From a bacterium (GTDB lineage: Bacteria > Patescibacteria > ABY1 > JACQRZ01), in NCBI GenBank assembly GCA_030688365.1, contig JAUYIE010000020.1, forward strand, positions 1 through 64,000: a DNA stretch of 64,000 bases, given 5' to 3'. The notes under the pieces are model-generated. The model had not been told where the DNA came from. It ran no database searches and saw only the letters and a program-made list of their open reading frames with translations. Shown in pieces: positions 44,881-53,878 of the stretch; the stretch's first letter is position 1; the number at the start of each line of letters is the position of its first letter. The position numbers and the translations under genes were made by a program.

Positions 44881-46575
44881 TTGACGATTATAGCATCCTT
44901 TTTTAAACGAAAATTAGTATGGGTGGGTATTGTGATCATAATAATCATCGGCGTTGTGGTAGGACTTTCTTTAAGAGCAAAACCACCATTGACCCCCGCA
45001 TATACTGTCAGTTCACAAGACGTACGACGTACCATTATTTCAACTGGTACCGTAACATCACATATGGATTTGAGTTTGAGTTTTAAAACTTCGGGTATCT
45101 TAAAAACACTCAATGTAAAAGTGGGCGACAAGGTAAAAGAAGGACAGTTATTGGCGTCTTTGGATGATGCGGATGCCGGTGTATCAGTGGCACAAGCACA
45201 GAGCCAACTTCTTTCTGCTCAAGCAACATATGATAAATTGATTAACGGTGCCTCGGGTCCCGATATTGATGTCAGCAGGGCAAATGTTGAATCAGCGAAG
45301 ACTACACTTTCCAATGCTGAAAAAAATCTTACTGACGTGACGGCTACGCAGGATCTTTTGATAAAAAATAGTAAGGAATCTATCGCGCAGGCGAAAAACA
45401 ATCTTAGTTTGGTAAAAAATCAACAAGATCAATTGGTAAAAAATGCATACAATCTTTTATTGAACAGTGGACTGGAGCCCGTACCAGTATATGATAACGC
45501 AACAGGTACACCGACAGTAACAGGTGTATATGACGGATCATCTCCATCGGGAACATATATTATTAAAACGTATTTGGGTAGTGACGGAGTTAACTTTACT
45601 TCGTCAGGGTTGGGAAGCGGTGGTGGCGCGTTGATATTGAATATCCCCTTAGCTATTGGTCATGAGTTATATATCACGTTTTCTTCAACACCCACAAATG
45701 GCGACTGGACGATTGATGTGCCTAACACACAATCTAGTGGTTATGTAGCGAATCAAAGTGCATATCAAACGGCGTTACAAACACAAACCCAGGCAATCCA
45801 TACCGCACAGACCACACTAGATAACGCGAATATTGCTCTGCAGACAGCTATACAAACACGTGCACAGGCCATCAATACCGCAATAGCAACTATTGAATCA
45901 GCACGCGTTGCGTTGCAACAAGCAAATGCAGCGTATATACTCAAGATTTCTGCCGCACGATCGGAGGATGTTGCGGTCGCAAAAGCTACTGTAGCACAAG
46001 CACAAAGTTCACTTGCTCTGGCGCAAAACACATTGAGTAATCTATCCATCACATCACCGATTTCTGGGTTGGTAACTATAGTAGCACCCAAATTGGGAGA
46101 ACAAATCGTTGCGTCAAAAGAAGTGGTTAAAATATTGGATGATACGTCTTTGCATGTAGAGTCATATATTCCAGAATCTTCTATTGCGACCGTGTCAGAG
46201 GGGCAAGTCGTCGAAATGACCCTCGACGCGCTTGGACCGGAAATTAACTTGTCAGGTAAGGTTATTTCTATTGATCCAGCGGCAACAGTCATGTCGGGTG
46301 TTATTGAGTTTCGCGTGATTACTTCATTGCCAGTAGATGAGCGCATCAAAGCGGGAATGACGGCGAATCTTACTGTGATTACCGGTGAAAAAAAGGATGT
46401 CATGGTAGTACCAAATAGATTGATTGCATCACAAGGTACACAAGAATCAGTGATGATTCTTCGCGAAGGTATAGGAGTGAGTATACCTATTACTACCGGA
46501 TTGATGGGTGATAATTATACAGAAGTCCTTTCTGGTATTTCAAATGGTGATTTGTTGTTAAATCCAGTGCCTTAA
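44881..46575 (+). CDS. macA: MacA/HlyD-type membrane fusion protein
   Basis: The 564-residue protein begins with a TTG codon directly after a stop and has an N-terminal membrane helix (about residues 11-30). Lipoyl-type halves flank a coiled-coil hairpin. About 115 residues of Gly/Ser-rich beta sequence (roughly 190-300, from EPVPVYDNATGTPTV to DWTIDVPNTQSSG) interrupt the hairpin. It heads an exporter operon with the ABC ATPase and permease. The cargo is unknown. Confidence 0.85.
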   Translation: MTIIASFFKRKLVWVGIVIIIIIGVVVGLSLRAKPPLTPAYTVSSQDVRRTIISTGTVTSHMDLSLSFKTSGILKTLNVKVGDKVKEGQLLASLDDADAGVSVAQAQSQLLSAQATYDKLINGASGPDIDVSRANVESAKTTLSNAEKNLTDVTATQDLLIKNSKESIAQAKNNLSLVKNQQDQLVKNAYNLLLNSGLEPVPVYDNATGTPTVTGVYDGSSPSGTYIIKTYLGSDGVNFTSSGLGSGGGALILNIPLAIGHELYITFSSTPTNGDWTIDVPNTQSSGYVANQSAYQTALQTQTQAIHTAQTTLDNANIALQTAIQTRAQAINTAIATIESARVALQQANAAYILKISAARSEDVAVAKATVAQAQSSLALAQNTLSNLSITSPISGLVTIVAPKLGEQIVASKEVVKILDDTSLHVESYIPESSIATVSEGQVVEMTLDALGPEINLSGKVISIDPAATVMSGVIEFRVITSLPVDERIKAGMTANLTVITGEKKDVMVVPNRLIASQGTQESVMILREGIGVSIPITTGLMGDNYTEVLSGISNGDLLLNPVP

Positions 46576-46586
46576 TTTTTGTCATT

Positions 46587-47273
46587 ATGGCATTGATTGA
46601 TCTCGTCGACGTTAAGAAAAAGTATCGTTTGGGAAAGACAAATGAGTTGGAAATACTCAAAGGCATTACGCTTTCAATAGACGAGGGCGAATTTGTAGCA
46701 ATCATGGGTCCATCCGGGTCAGGTAAATCTACTCTTATGCACATTACCGGTTTTTTGGATCATATGACATCGGGGTCGTATCAATTTGACAATAAAGACG
46801 TGACATATCTGAACGATTCAGAACTTGCGCGTATTCGTAATAAGCATATAGGGTTTGTATTTCAGGCATTCAATCTTTTGCCTCGTACGAGCGCGCTTGA
46901 AAACGTTCGCATTCCAATGATGTATGCACGAAATAAATCTCATGCGCAGATGAATGCCACCGCGAGAGAGATGTTGGAACGAGTGGGACTTGGTGATCGT
47001 ATTCATCACCCGCCTTCTGAATTATCTGGTGGACAACAACAAAGAGTAGCGATTGCTCGCGCTTTGATCAATGATCCAAAAGTTATTTTTGCTGATGAAC
47101 CAACTGGTAATCTTGATTCAATATCGTCGCTTGAAATTATGGATATTTTTAAAGAGCTAAACAAAGCAGGTCATACTATTTTGTATGTTACTCATGAACA
47201 AAAAATCGCGGAATATGCAGGGCGAGTCATTCGTATGCATGATGGTAAAGTTTTGACTGATAAAAATAAATAA
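46587..47273 (+). CDS. macB: MacB/LolD-type ABC transporter ATPase
   Basis: The 228-residue ATPase has Walker [11 protein letters not shown] loop VFQAFNLLP, signature LSGGQQQR and Walker [14 protein letters not shown], typical of the MacB/LolD group. It follows the adaptor by 11 bases and precedes the permease by one base. Confidence 0.93.
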   Translation: MALIDLVDVKKKYRLGKTNELEILKGITLSIDEGEFVAIMGPSGSGKSTLMHITGFLDHMTSGSYQFDNKDVTYLNDSELARIRNKHIGFVFQAFNLLPRTSALENVRIPMMYARNKSHAQMNATAREMLERVGLGDRIHHPPSELSGGQQQRVAIARALINDPKVIFADEPTGNLDSISSLEIMDIFKELNKAGHTILYVTHEQKIAEYAGRVIRMHDGKVLTDKNK

Positions 47274-47274
47274 T

Positions 47275-48507
47275 ATGTTTTGGCAAACCATAAAAATGGC
47301 ATTTCGGGCATTATCTCTCAACAAAGTGCGTACTGCTCTCACCATGTTAGGTATCATTATTGGCATTACGTCGGTGATCATTTTGGTTTCAGCGGGGCAG
47401 GGAGCGCAATCGTTGATTATCGGACAGATTCAAGGCGTGGGTTCAAATCTTATCTTTATTCTCCCCGGGGGAAGTCAAAAAGGAGAATTTTCTCCTCCTG
47501 CTGCCAGTCAAGGTATCCTTGTAACGACATTAAGTAATCAAGATATCAAAGCAATTCGTAATCCGATTCTTGCGCCTAGTGTGCAATACGTCAACCCGGA
47601 AGTACGGGGGCAGTTTACTGTTGTGTATGGTAACCATGATCAGCAAGTTTCTGTAGCAGGAGATGATGATACATATGCGCGAGTGCACAATCTGGAGTTT
47701 AGTGCTGGTGATTGGTTTTCCAAGAGCGAGGTGGACGGTTTTACGCAGGTTGCAGTCCTCGGATCTAAAGTAAAGGAAGATTTATTTGGTGCTCGTGATC
47801 CATTGGGGCAAATTATCAAAATCAAAGAACTAAGTTTTCGTGTTGTGGGTGTCATGAAGCCAAAAGGCGTTGGCGTTGGTGGTGTTGATCAAGATAGTCA
47901 AATTACTGTGCCGGTAACTACAGCACAAAAAATTCTTTTGGGTATCAATTATTACAACATGGTACAGGTACAAGTCAAAGATGAAACATATATGGAAAGC
48001 GCGCAAGATGAAATAACAAAAATTTTACGAAATAATCATCATATCACGGATCCGAACAAGGATGATTTTACTATCAGAAATCAAAAGGATATTTTGGAAC
48101 TTCTTGGCACCATCACTTCCGCTTTGACATTATTTTTGGGAGCCATCGCCGGTATATCATTGGTGGTGGGTGGTATAGGTATTATGAATATCATGTTGGT
48201 GTCAGTAACAGAACGGACACGAGAAATCGGTCTTAGAAAGGCAATCGGCGCTCAACGTTCTGATATTTTATTACAATTTTTACTTGAAGCAGTAACCCTT
48301 ACGGTGATAGGCGGTCTTATTGGTATTGGGTTTGGCTATTTGGGATCAATCATCATCGCTCATATAGGGAATTGGAGCCCTGTAGTGCCGTTATCAGGCG
48401 TTGCGCTGGCATTTGGGGGTTCTGCACTGTTTGGGCTTGTTTTTGGCATGTATCCGGCATATAAAGCCGCAAAATTGGATCCTATTCAAGCATTGAGGTT
48501 TGAATAG
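47275..48507 (+). CDS. MacB-type ABC transporter permease
   Basis: The 410-residue permease has one N-terminal helix, a large extracytoplasmic MacB_PCD domain (about residues 45-270) and three C-terminal helices of the FtsX family, with TERTREIGLRKAIGA. It completes the MacAB-type exporter. MacAB pumps typically move peptides, lipids or macrolides; nothing here fixes the cargo. Confidence 0.9.
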   Translation: MFWQTIKMAFRALSLNKVRTALTMLGIIIGITSVIILVSAGQGAQSLIIGQIQGVGSNLIFILPGGSQKGEFSPPAASQGILVTTLSNQDIKAIRNPILAPSVQYVNPEVRGQFTVVYGNHDQQVSVAGDDDTYARVHNLEFSAGDWFSKSEVDGFTQVAVLGSKVKEDLFGARDPLGQIIKIKELSFRVVGVMKPKGVGVGGVDQDSQITVPVTTAQKILLGINYYNMVQVQVKDETYMESAQDEITKILRNNHHITDPNKDDFTIRNQKDILELLGTITSALTLFLGAIAGISLVVGGIGIMNIMLVSVTERTREIGLRKAIGAQRSDILLQFLLEAVTLTVIGGLIGIGFGYLGSIIIAHIGNWSPVVPLSGVALAFGGSALFGLVFGMYPAYKAAKLDPIQALRFE

Positions 48508-48538
48508 GAAGTTATACACATCACACTTATCAAGTCAG

Positions 48539-48547
48539 TGCTATACT
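48539..48547 (+). promoter_or_regulatory. extended -10 promoter of the synthetase-like gene
   Basis: TGCTATACT is an extended -10 element without a good -35, about 95 bases before the ATG. Confidence 0.4.
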
Positions 48548-48636
48548 ACTGTCAGTTTGTTCGCACCAGAGAGCTAACTATTAGCAATATTATTGTAACT
48601 TGAAAATTAAATTTCAAGGAAATAGAGGAGAAAGAG

Positions 48637-49743
48637 ATGAGCAAATTTGCAGCACCCCTATTGATTAGGGGAAAAAAGCATATTGTTGTTAAACGAAAAA
48701 AAAAGGATCAAAGAAGAGTAGAGAATCCTCCACCTGCACTGACGACGATACCTCGCAGTGATACCATCATCAAGATAAAAAATGTTATAGCACAATCTCA
48801 GCGTGGCTGGTTTGTAAAGCACGGATATCTTGAAGAATGGTATCCAGTGATTACATCCGCAACAGGAAGTTGTGAGGCGGTAGGAAACGTCTACTTTGTT
48901 GAAATTGCAGACGGTCTTGTTCGTACATTGATGCAGACATCACAGTTGGAAATAGAAGAACAGATAATTCTTGGAGAATTATTTCGTATCTTTACCTTTG
49001 CCAGATCTTGTCGTAAAGAACATGGAGGGATGGACATCAAAGATGGGCGTCATCTTACTGATTTCTTGTTAGTAGAATGGGAGGCACTCAATGTCAATCT
49101 GAAGAAGCTTATAGATGATAATGTAAGCATGATTCGGTATATTATAGAGACAGTATTGGCTAGTACTTTACTTCCTTTTGCACAACATGATAATCTCTAT
49201 GCCTGGTATACTCATTTTAAAAAACATGATATCCGGATTACATATAAGACAGCCATCAAGGAGTTACAGGATCAGGGTTTTCCGATTAAATATGGTGATG
49301 ACCTGTCCAGTGATGCTGAAAGGGTGCTGACGCAAACGTTTGGTATACACCATGTGACTCACTATCCGGAAAAGATAAAGTTTTTTAATATGTTACGGAG
49401 CAGGAAAGGGTGTCCTGGTACTAAAGGGTCTGTTGAGTGTGCAGATCTTTTGATGCCGTATGCTGGAGAAACGACAGGGATGTCTCAAAGAGAATATGAT
49501 TACGATATTCTGGTTGAAAAGTTGTACAATGCTCCCATGTATTCTCAACTGATGAGTGAATACAAACAGAGAGGAGCAAATACGCGACAGGTTGAAGCGG
49601 ATTTTGAAAGATATCTTAATCTCTTCAAAGGCGCAGCTCTTCAGTGGCCAAATCAGAAACGGATTTTTAGATCTGGTGCAGGACAAGGAGGTGGACGACT
49701 TCTGCAATTTATTTTATCCTCTGATAAGATCATTCAGTGGTAA
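48637..49743 (+). CDS. class II aminoacyl-tRNA synthetase-like protein, no anticodon domain (368 aa)
   Basis: I read this as a stand-alone class IIb synthetase core (Asn/Asp/Lys type). Motif 1 lies at about residues 40-72 (SDTIIKIKNVIAQSQRGWF, EEWYPVITSATGS), motif 2 at about 117-150 (LFRIFTFARSCRKEH, RHLTDFLLVEWEA) and motif 3 at about 344-356 (RSGAGQGGGRLLQFIL with the ATP arginine). A basic stretch (residues 11-27) replaces the anticodon-binding OB domain. It could activate an amino acid for another acceptor, like AsnA or EpmA. GAGGAGAAA precedes the ATG. Confidence 0.7.
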   Translation: MSKFAAPLLIRGKKHIVVKRKKKDQRRVENPPPALTTIPRSDTIIKIKNVIAQSQRGWFVKHGYLEEWYPVITSATGSCEAVGNVYFVEIADGLVRTLMQTSQLEIEEQIILGELFRIFTFARSCRKEHGGMDIKDGRHLTDFLLVEWEALNVNLKKLIDDNVSMIRYIIETVLASTLLPFAQHDNLYAWYTHFKKHDIRITYKTAIKELQDQGFPIKYGDDLSSDAERVLTQTFGIHHVTHYPEKIKFFNMLRSRKGCPGTKGSVECADLLMPYAGETTGMSQREYDYDILVEKLYNAPMYSQLMSEYKQRGANTRQVEADFERYLNLFKGAALQWPNQKRIFRSGAGQGGGRLLQFILSSDKIIQW

Positions 49744-49762
49744 AATAATAATGATTCTTTTT

Positions 49763-49791
49763 GACAACCGTAATGGTTGTCTATTTTTTTT
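49763..49791 (+). terminator. terminator of the synthetase-like gene
   Basis: GACAACC and GGTTGTC form a 7-bp stem with a five-base loop, followed by TA and a run of T. Confidence 0.8.
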
Positions 49792-49800
49792 AAGAAGGGG

Positions 49801-49829
49801 TTGCCATCAAACCATAGGTGCGTTATAGT
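49801..49829 (+). promoter_or_regulatory. promoter of the radical-SAM-like gene
   Basis: TTGCCA (49801-49806), 17 bp, TATAGT (49824-49829). Confidence 0.6.
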
Positions 49830-49875
49830 GCGCGTGGTGTATATATGTTCTCTATAATTTAAGGGGTAAATAAAA

Positions 49876-51240
49876 ATGAAGAAGATGGTAGAGTTAGGCA
49901 AGTTGTTGGATTGGGGGTTCGTGTTCCCCGTATTTAGTGGCATACAGATAGATATCAATGTCGTACTTCGGCTGGTCAAGGAAATGATGGAAGAGGCAAT
50001 GTTGTGCAACCATAGTTGTACAGATATTGTAGGAGAATATGATTGTCCTGCAGCATTTTTGTATAATAAAGGGCTGAAAAAAAAATATCTTGCGTCAATG
50101 CTCAAGATATTGGAATGGATAGAGATTGCGGCAGAAGGATTACGACGTGTGCGCGATGATTTTTTAAGAGATGATAAAGGATTTTATTTGAGGTACAATA
50201 TACCTCCGATCATTCAGGAGTATATTAAAGAAAATCTGCGCACAGGAAAAATTGAGGTGAATCTGTTTGGGGGAAATCCTGAGATGCATCCGGCCATTCT
50301 TGAACTTGTCGTGCAATTGCGCCTTCGTGGTTTTATTGTAAACCTTACGACGACAGGCCGTAGTTTTTTGGAAGAAAAAACTTTTTTTGATGGGATAAAA
50401 AAAGCGTCTCCCCACCTTATAGCGGTAAGTGCTGATGATTTTGAAATCAGACGCTTGAAGGATTTGTTGAAACTTGATACTGAAGAGTTAAGACAAGAAT
50501 GGAGAAAGATTCCAAAAGATCACGGTCAAGCGCAGAAGTTCTTAGAAGGAGTCTATACAGCGAAATTGTTTTCAGGGATGAAGGAGCCGAAATTACTGTT
50601 TAATATGGTAATCCATCGGAAAAATATTGCACATGTGGGGAGCCTTATCAATGCACTTGCAAAACAATTTCCTAATGTCTTGATTAATCCGTATCCCATG
50701 CAAGCGAGCTTTGCCTATAAGTCAGAATTTTTTGATGACAGTGATCTAAAGATGTTCCATAGATTTGTTGACCGTATGATAGATCTTACCATCTCAGGGG
50801 CTCCATTTATTACAAAGAGGCTCCATTATTGGATCGTCATGAAAGCAGTGTTTTTGACATATAAAGCAGACACGTACACGATTAGGAGGATGGTCGCAGG
50901 ATATGGGACATGGCAATGCTATCGCGAGCCCAATATTCCCTATCTTCAGATTGGGAGAGGTCCGAAAGGACTCATCATTACCGACGCGACGGCGGGGGGC
51001 AAGCTGGGCTGTTTTTGGAATAATCAGACCGTGACCCAAAGCCAAACTCTCGCATCAATTGATCAAGTGTCTGAGTATCTTTCAGGAGGGATGAAAGAAT
51101 TGGCGCGTCGATCTGCTCAACCATGTCCAGGGTGTAATATGCCACGTCTGTGGTTTAATGTCCTTTCCACATGGGCAGGCATTTCTCCAAAGCTTGTGCC
51201 TGCAGTGTTGCACCTTCAAGAAAAACATCTTGGATTTTAA
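49876..51240 (+). CDS. radical-SAM-like protein with unusual cysteine spacing (454 aa)
   Basis: The core looks like a radical SAM barrel: IEVNLFGGNPEMHPAILELV at about residues 126-145 replaces the usual GGEP, and LRLRGFIVNLTTTG follows. The cysteines ahead of it are C44, C48 and C57 (CX3CX8C), not CX3CX2C. Further cysteines C348, C379, C417 and C420 could bind an auxiliary cluster, as in SPASM/Twitch enzymes. The substrate is unknown. It follows the synthetase-like gene on the same strand. Confidence 0.65.
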   Translation: MKKMVELGKLLDWGFVFPVFSGIQIDINVVLRLVKEMMEEAMLCNHSCTDIVGEYDCPAAFLYNKGLKKKYLASMLKILEWIEIAAEGLRRVRDDFLRDDKGFYLRYNIPPIIQEYIKENLRTGKIEVNLFGGNPEMHPAILELVVQLRLRGFIVNLTTTGRSFLEEKTFFDGIKKASPHLIAVSADDFEIRRLKDLLKLDTEELRQEWRKIPKDHGQAQKFLEGVYTAKLFSGMKEPKLLFNMVIHRKNIAHVGSLINALAKQFPNVLINPYPMQASFAYKSEFFDDSDLKMFHRFVDRMIDLTISGAPFITKRLHYWIVMKAVFLTYKADTYTIRRMVAGYGTWQCYREPNIPYLQIGRGPKGLIITDATAGGKLGCFWNNQTVTQSQTLASIDQVSEYLSGGMKELARRSAQPCPGCNMPRLWFNVLSTWAGISPKLVPAVLHLQEKHLGF

Positions 51241-51244
51241 TAAA

Positions 51245-51288
51245 TAAAAAAACTCTTGTTGTGCTAATGCATCACAAGAGTTTTTTTC
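51245..51288. terminator. bidirectional terminator
   Basis: AAAAAAACTCTTGT and ACAAGAGTTTTTTT pair around a loop of about 12 bases, between two convergent genes. Confidence 0.85.
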
Positions 51289-51290
51289 TT

Positions 51291-52682
51291 TTACCCGCGT
51301 TTTACGCATTTTTGAAATAAGTTTTTAAAAGTACCATCGGGGTCATATTTTGTTTTAAGGGTAGTATACGCGGGTTTATTATAAATAGTCCAAAATTCAT
51401 CTTCAGGATAATATGATGATGAATAGAGTGATTTTTTTCCACCCAGCTCTTGTACTTTTTTCTCAATGAGCCGATTGTAATAGCCCTCTTCTTTATCAGA
51501 ACGGACTGAATCCCAAAAACCAAAGTTGATATAGAGTTGTCCCGGCGTTACAGCAAATAAGTCAAAGTTTTTTTCGCTAGGCATTGTAGGACAGATCCAT
51601 ATTGGCTTGATACCTATCTCATTATGGAAAAAGTGCATAAATTCTGATGCTCGTTCTATCGGTATCTCAACGTCTTGTATTACTGGTTCTCTATTTCCTT
51701 TGATGCGTGAGATTAGGTTTGTAAATTTGTATCGCGTTGCAAGATTTTTAATTTTCCAATACACGGTGGACCGCAGAAATCGTGGGCCGACAAGAGCGCG
51801 TAACACTAGATTTTGTACACCAAAGACTTTGGAGCACCAAAACCAATCAGTGTCCCAGCGCCAGATATAATCATGTGCTGTAAGAAAATCTTCCTCCCTG
51901 TGCGCAAGAGAGCGATAATATATACCCATATAGGTATAATCACTGTTTGTAGGCGCCGTGTCAGTAAACGTGCCGATATTCAGATAATATATTCCGCGCT
52001 CAAATGCGACGCCGTCAATAAAATCAGCAAGACCGTCTGTGTTGCGCGTTTTTTCACAGATTGCCTTGATAGCGGTGAAAAAAGACGTGGCATCTTGGTA
52101 AGGAATATGTTTGACACGCACAAACCTTTTTATCGGAATCAGTGATACTGTTAATTTCAGCGCATACCCAAGTGTTCCATACGAGTTTGGAAAGCCATAA
52201 AACAAATCAGCATATGTATTGTCAGGCGAACATGTTCGCACTACGCCATCTCCGCATAAAATTTCCATTTCTTTAATTGTTTCATGAACAAAGCCATAGC
52301 GAAATGATGTGGCTTCGATCCCTACACCACTCACGGCACCGCCGATGGTGATAGATTTGAGTTCAGGCACCACCGTAGGCATGAGACCAAAAGGGAGTGT
52401 TTGTTCTACCAGTTCTTCATATGTGGTCATGCCTTCTACTTGTGCGGTACGACTGACTGTATCCACACTGATAACACGATTCAATCGTGCGAGATTTATT
52501 TTTTTGACTATGCCTTGTTTGCGATCTCTAAAAAGATTGGAAGTTTTTTTTCCGCCAATAGCAATAGTAGCCGTGCTTACTCTGTGTGCACTCGTTGTGG
52601 CAAATTCATGCACCGCTTGTTCTTTTTTTCGTACATAGTCCTGTAGAGAATCCATCCTCATTGTGTGCGTTGTGTGCATCAT
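51291..52682 (-). CDS. FAD-linked oxidoreductase (DELTA24-reductase / TmsA-like)
   Basis: The 463-residue protein has an FAD_binding_4 domain (VISVDTVSRTAQVEGMTTYEELVEQ, GLMPTVVPELKSITIGGAVSGVGIEATSF) and a C-terminal part like DELTA24-sterol reductase. In actinobacteria a similar flavoprotein (BfaA/TmsA) acts with a CFA-synthase homologue to make 10-methyl fatty acids. Here it lies three bases downstream of such a gene. Alternative lipid roles are possible. Confidence 0.8.
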   Translation of the reverse strand: MMHTTHTMRMDSLQDYVRKKEQAVHEFATTSAHRVSTATIAIGGKKTSNLFRDRKQGIVKKINLARLNRVISVDTVSRTAQVEGMTTYEELVEQTLPFGLMPTVVPELKSITIGGAVSGVGIEATSFRYGFVHETIKEMEILCGDGVVRTCSPDNTYADLFYGFPNSYGTLGYALKLTVSLIPIKRFVRVKHIPYQDATSFFTAIKAICEKTRNTDGLADFIDGVAFERGIYYLNIGTFTDTAPTNSDYTYMGIYYRSLAHREEDFLTAHDYIWRWDTDWFWCSKVFGVQNLVLRALVGPRFLRSTVYWKIKNLATRYKFTNLISRIKGNREPVIQDVEIPIERASEFMHFFHNEIGIKPIWICPTMPSEKNFDLFAVTPGQLYINFGFWDSVRSDKEEGYYNRLIEKKVQELGGKKSLYSSSYYPEDEFWTIYNKPAYTTLKTKYDPDGTFKNLFQKCVKRG

Positions 52683-52685
52683 ATC

Positions 52686-53813
52686 TTATCGTATTGACTT
52701 GTAACCTCCGCGTATACCGCCTTTGGAATATACCACTTGCCATAACTGATTACGACGTGCACGGAATCCGCCGGCGCAACAGAGCAGATAATATTTCCAC
52801 ATTCGATAAAAACGATCGTTGAAATGATTGGATTTTATAGTTGGCCAATTGTGGTTGAAGTTTTCCCACCACGCCATCAAGGTTTTGTCATAGTTTGTAC
52901 TCAAATTGTGCCAATCTTCCATTACAAATAATTTTTCTGCAGCTTTGGAAAGCTGTGCCATAGAGGGAAGCATAGAGTTAGGAAAAACGTATTTCTCAAT
53001 CCATGGATCAGTGCGCTTTACTGATCTGTTTCCTCCTATTGTATGGAGAAAAAATATACCACCTTCTTTGAGTCGTGCATCGGCAAGTTCCATAAAAGAT
53101 CGGTAGTTGCGATATCCTACGTGTTCTGCCATCCCGATAGCAACTACTGTATCAAACGTTCCGGTAGCGTCGCGATAGTCCGCCTCTTTATATTCAATCG
53201 GTAATCCTTTTGCTTTTTCTCGTGCATATGCAATCTGTTCTTTTGAAATGTTATAACCAGTCACATGGACGTTATAGTGCTGAGCAGCAAACCGTGAAAA
53301 TCCTCCCCACCCACAGCCGAGTTCCAATACTGTTTCACCTTTTTTTAACATCGCTTTTTTACAAATCATATCCAGCTTGTCTTCCTGCGCTTTGTTTAAA
53401 TTCCTCGCATCTTTCCAATACCCACACGTATATTGCATGTAGGGATCCAGCATTTTTTCATAAAAATCATTGCCAATATCATAGTGATCCCTAGCAACCT
53501 TTTTTGAGCGTGTTTTTGTTTGCATGTTTAGAAGGTATGCCTGTGGCATGAGCAAAATTGTTTCTAGATCTATACTTACTTTCCTCTCAATGTTAGGCAC
53601 TGACAAAATTTTATCAAAAAATTGATCCAATGCTGGGGCATCCCACCATCCATCCATATATGATTCACCAAGTCCAAGAGAACCATGCGACAAGACACGA
53701 TCATAGAAATCATCATTATGCACTTGAATATCCCAAGAGTTACTCCCATTGATAGTAACATCTGCAAGAGCAAGTATTTCTTGCGTTTTTTTCTTTAGGG
53801 GGCTTGTTGCCAT
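52686..53813 (-). CDS. cfa: cyclopropane-fatty-acyl-phospholipid synthase
   Basis: The 375-residue SAM methyltransferase closely follows the E. coli Cfa layout, including GSLGLGESYMDGWW, HYDIGNDFYEKMLDPYMQYTCGYWKD, the SAM motif LELGCGWGGF, MAEHVG, FLHTIGG and NYDKTLMAWWENF; the bicarbonate-site cysteine, glutamate, histidine and tyrosine are kept. It should methylenate unsaturated phospholipid chains. Strong similarity to proteobacterial enzymes suggests transfer. The start at 53813 fits the family; TATACT ends three bases before it. Confidence 0.93.
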   Translation of the reverse strand: MATSPLKKKTQEILALADVTINGSNSWDIQVHNDDFYDRVLSHGSLGLGESYMDGWWDAPALDQFFDKILSVPNIERKVSIDLETILLMPQAYLLNMQTKTRSKKVARDHYDIGNDFYEKMLDPYMQYTCGYWKDARNLNKAQEDKLDMICKKAMLKKGETVLELGCGWGGFSRFAAQHYNVHVTGYNISKEQIAYAREKAKGLPIEYKEADYRDATGTFDTVVAIGMAEHVGYRNYRSFMELADARLKEGGIFFLHTIGGNRSVKRTDPWIEKYVFPNSMLPSMAQLSKAAEKLFVMEDWHNLSTNYDKTLMAWWENFNHNWPTIKSNHFNDRFYRMWKYYLLCCAGGFRARRNQLWQVVYSKGGIRGGYKSIR

Positions 53814-53878
53814 ATAGTATAAAAAGAAGAAATTATGTACTATGATTAAGTAAGGATGCTTTCTATAATAAGCAGTAT

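Noticed and set aside
49751..49828. 25-codon peptide gene before the radical-SAM-like protein
   Set aside because: It overlaps the terminator and promoter and has no ribosome binding site, so it is not a convincing precursor peptide.
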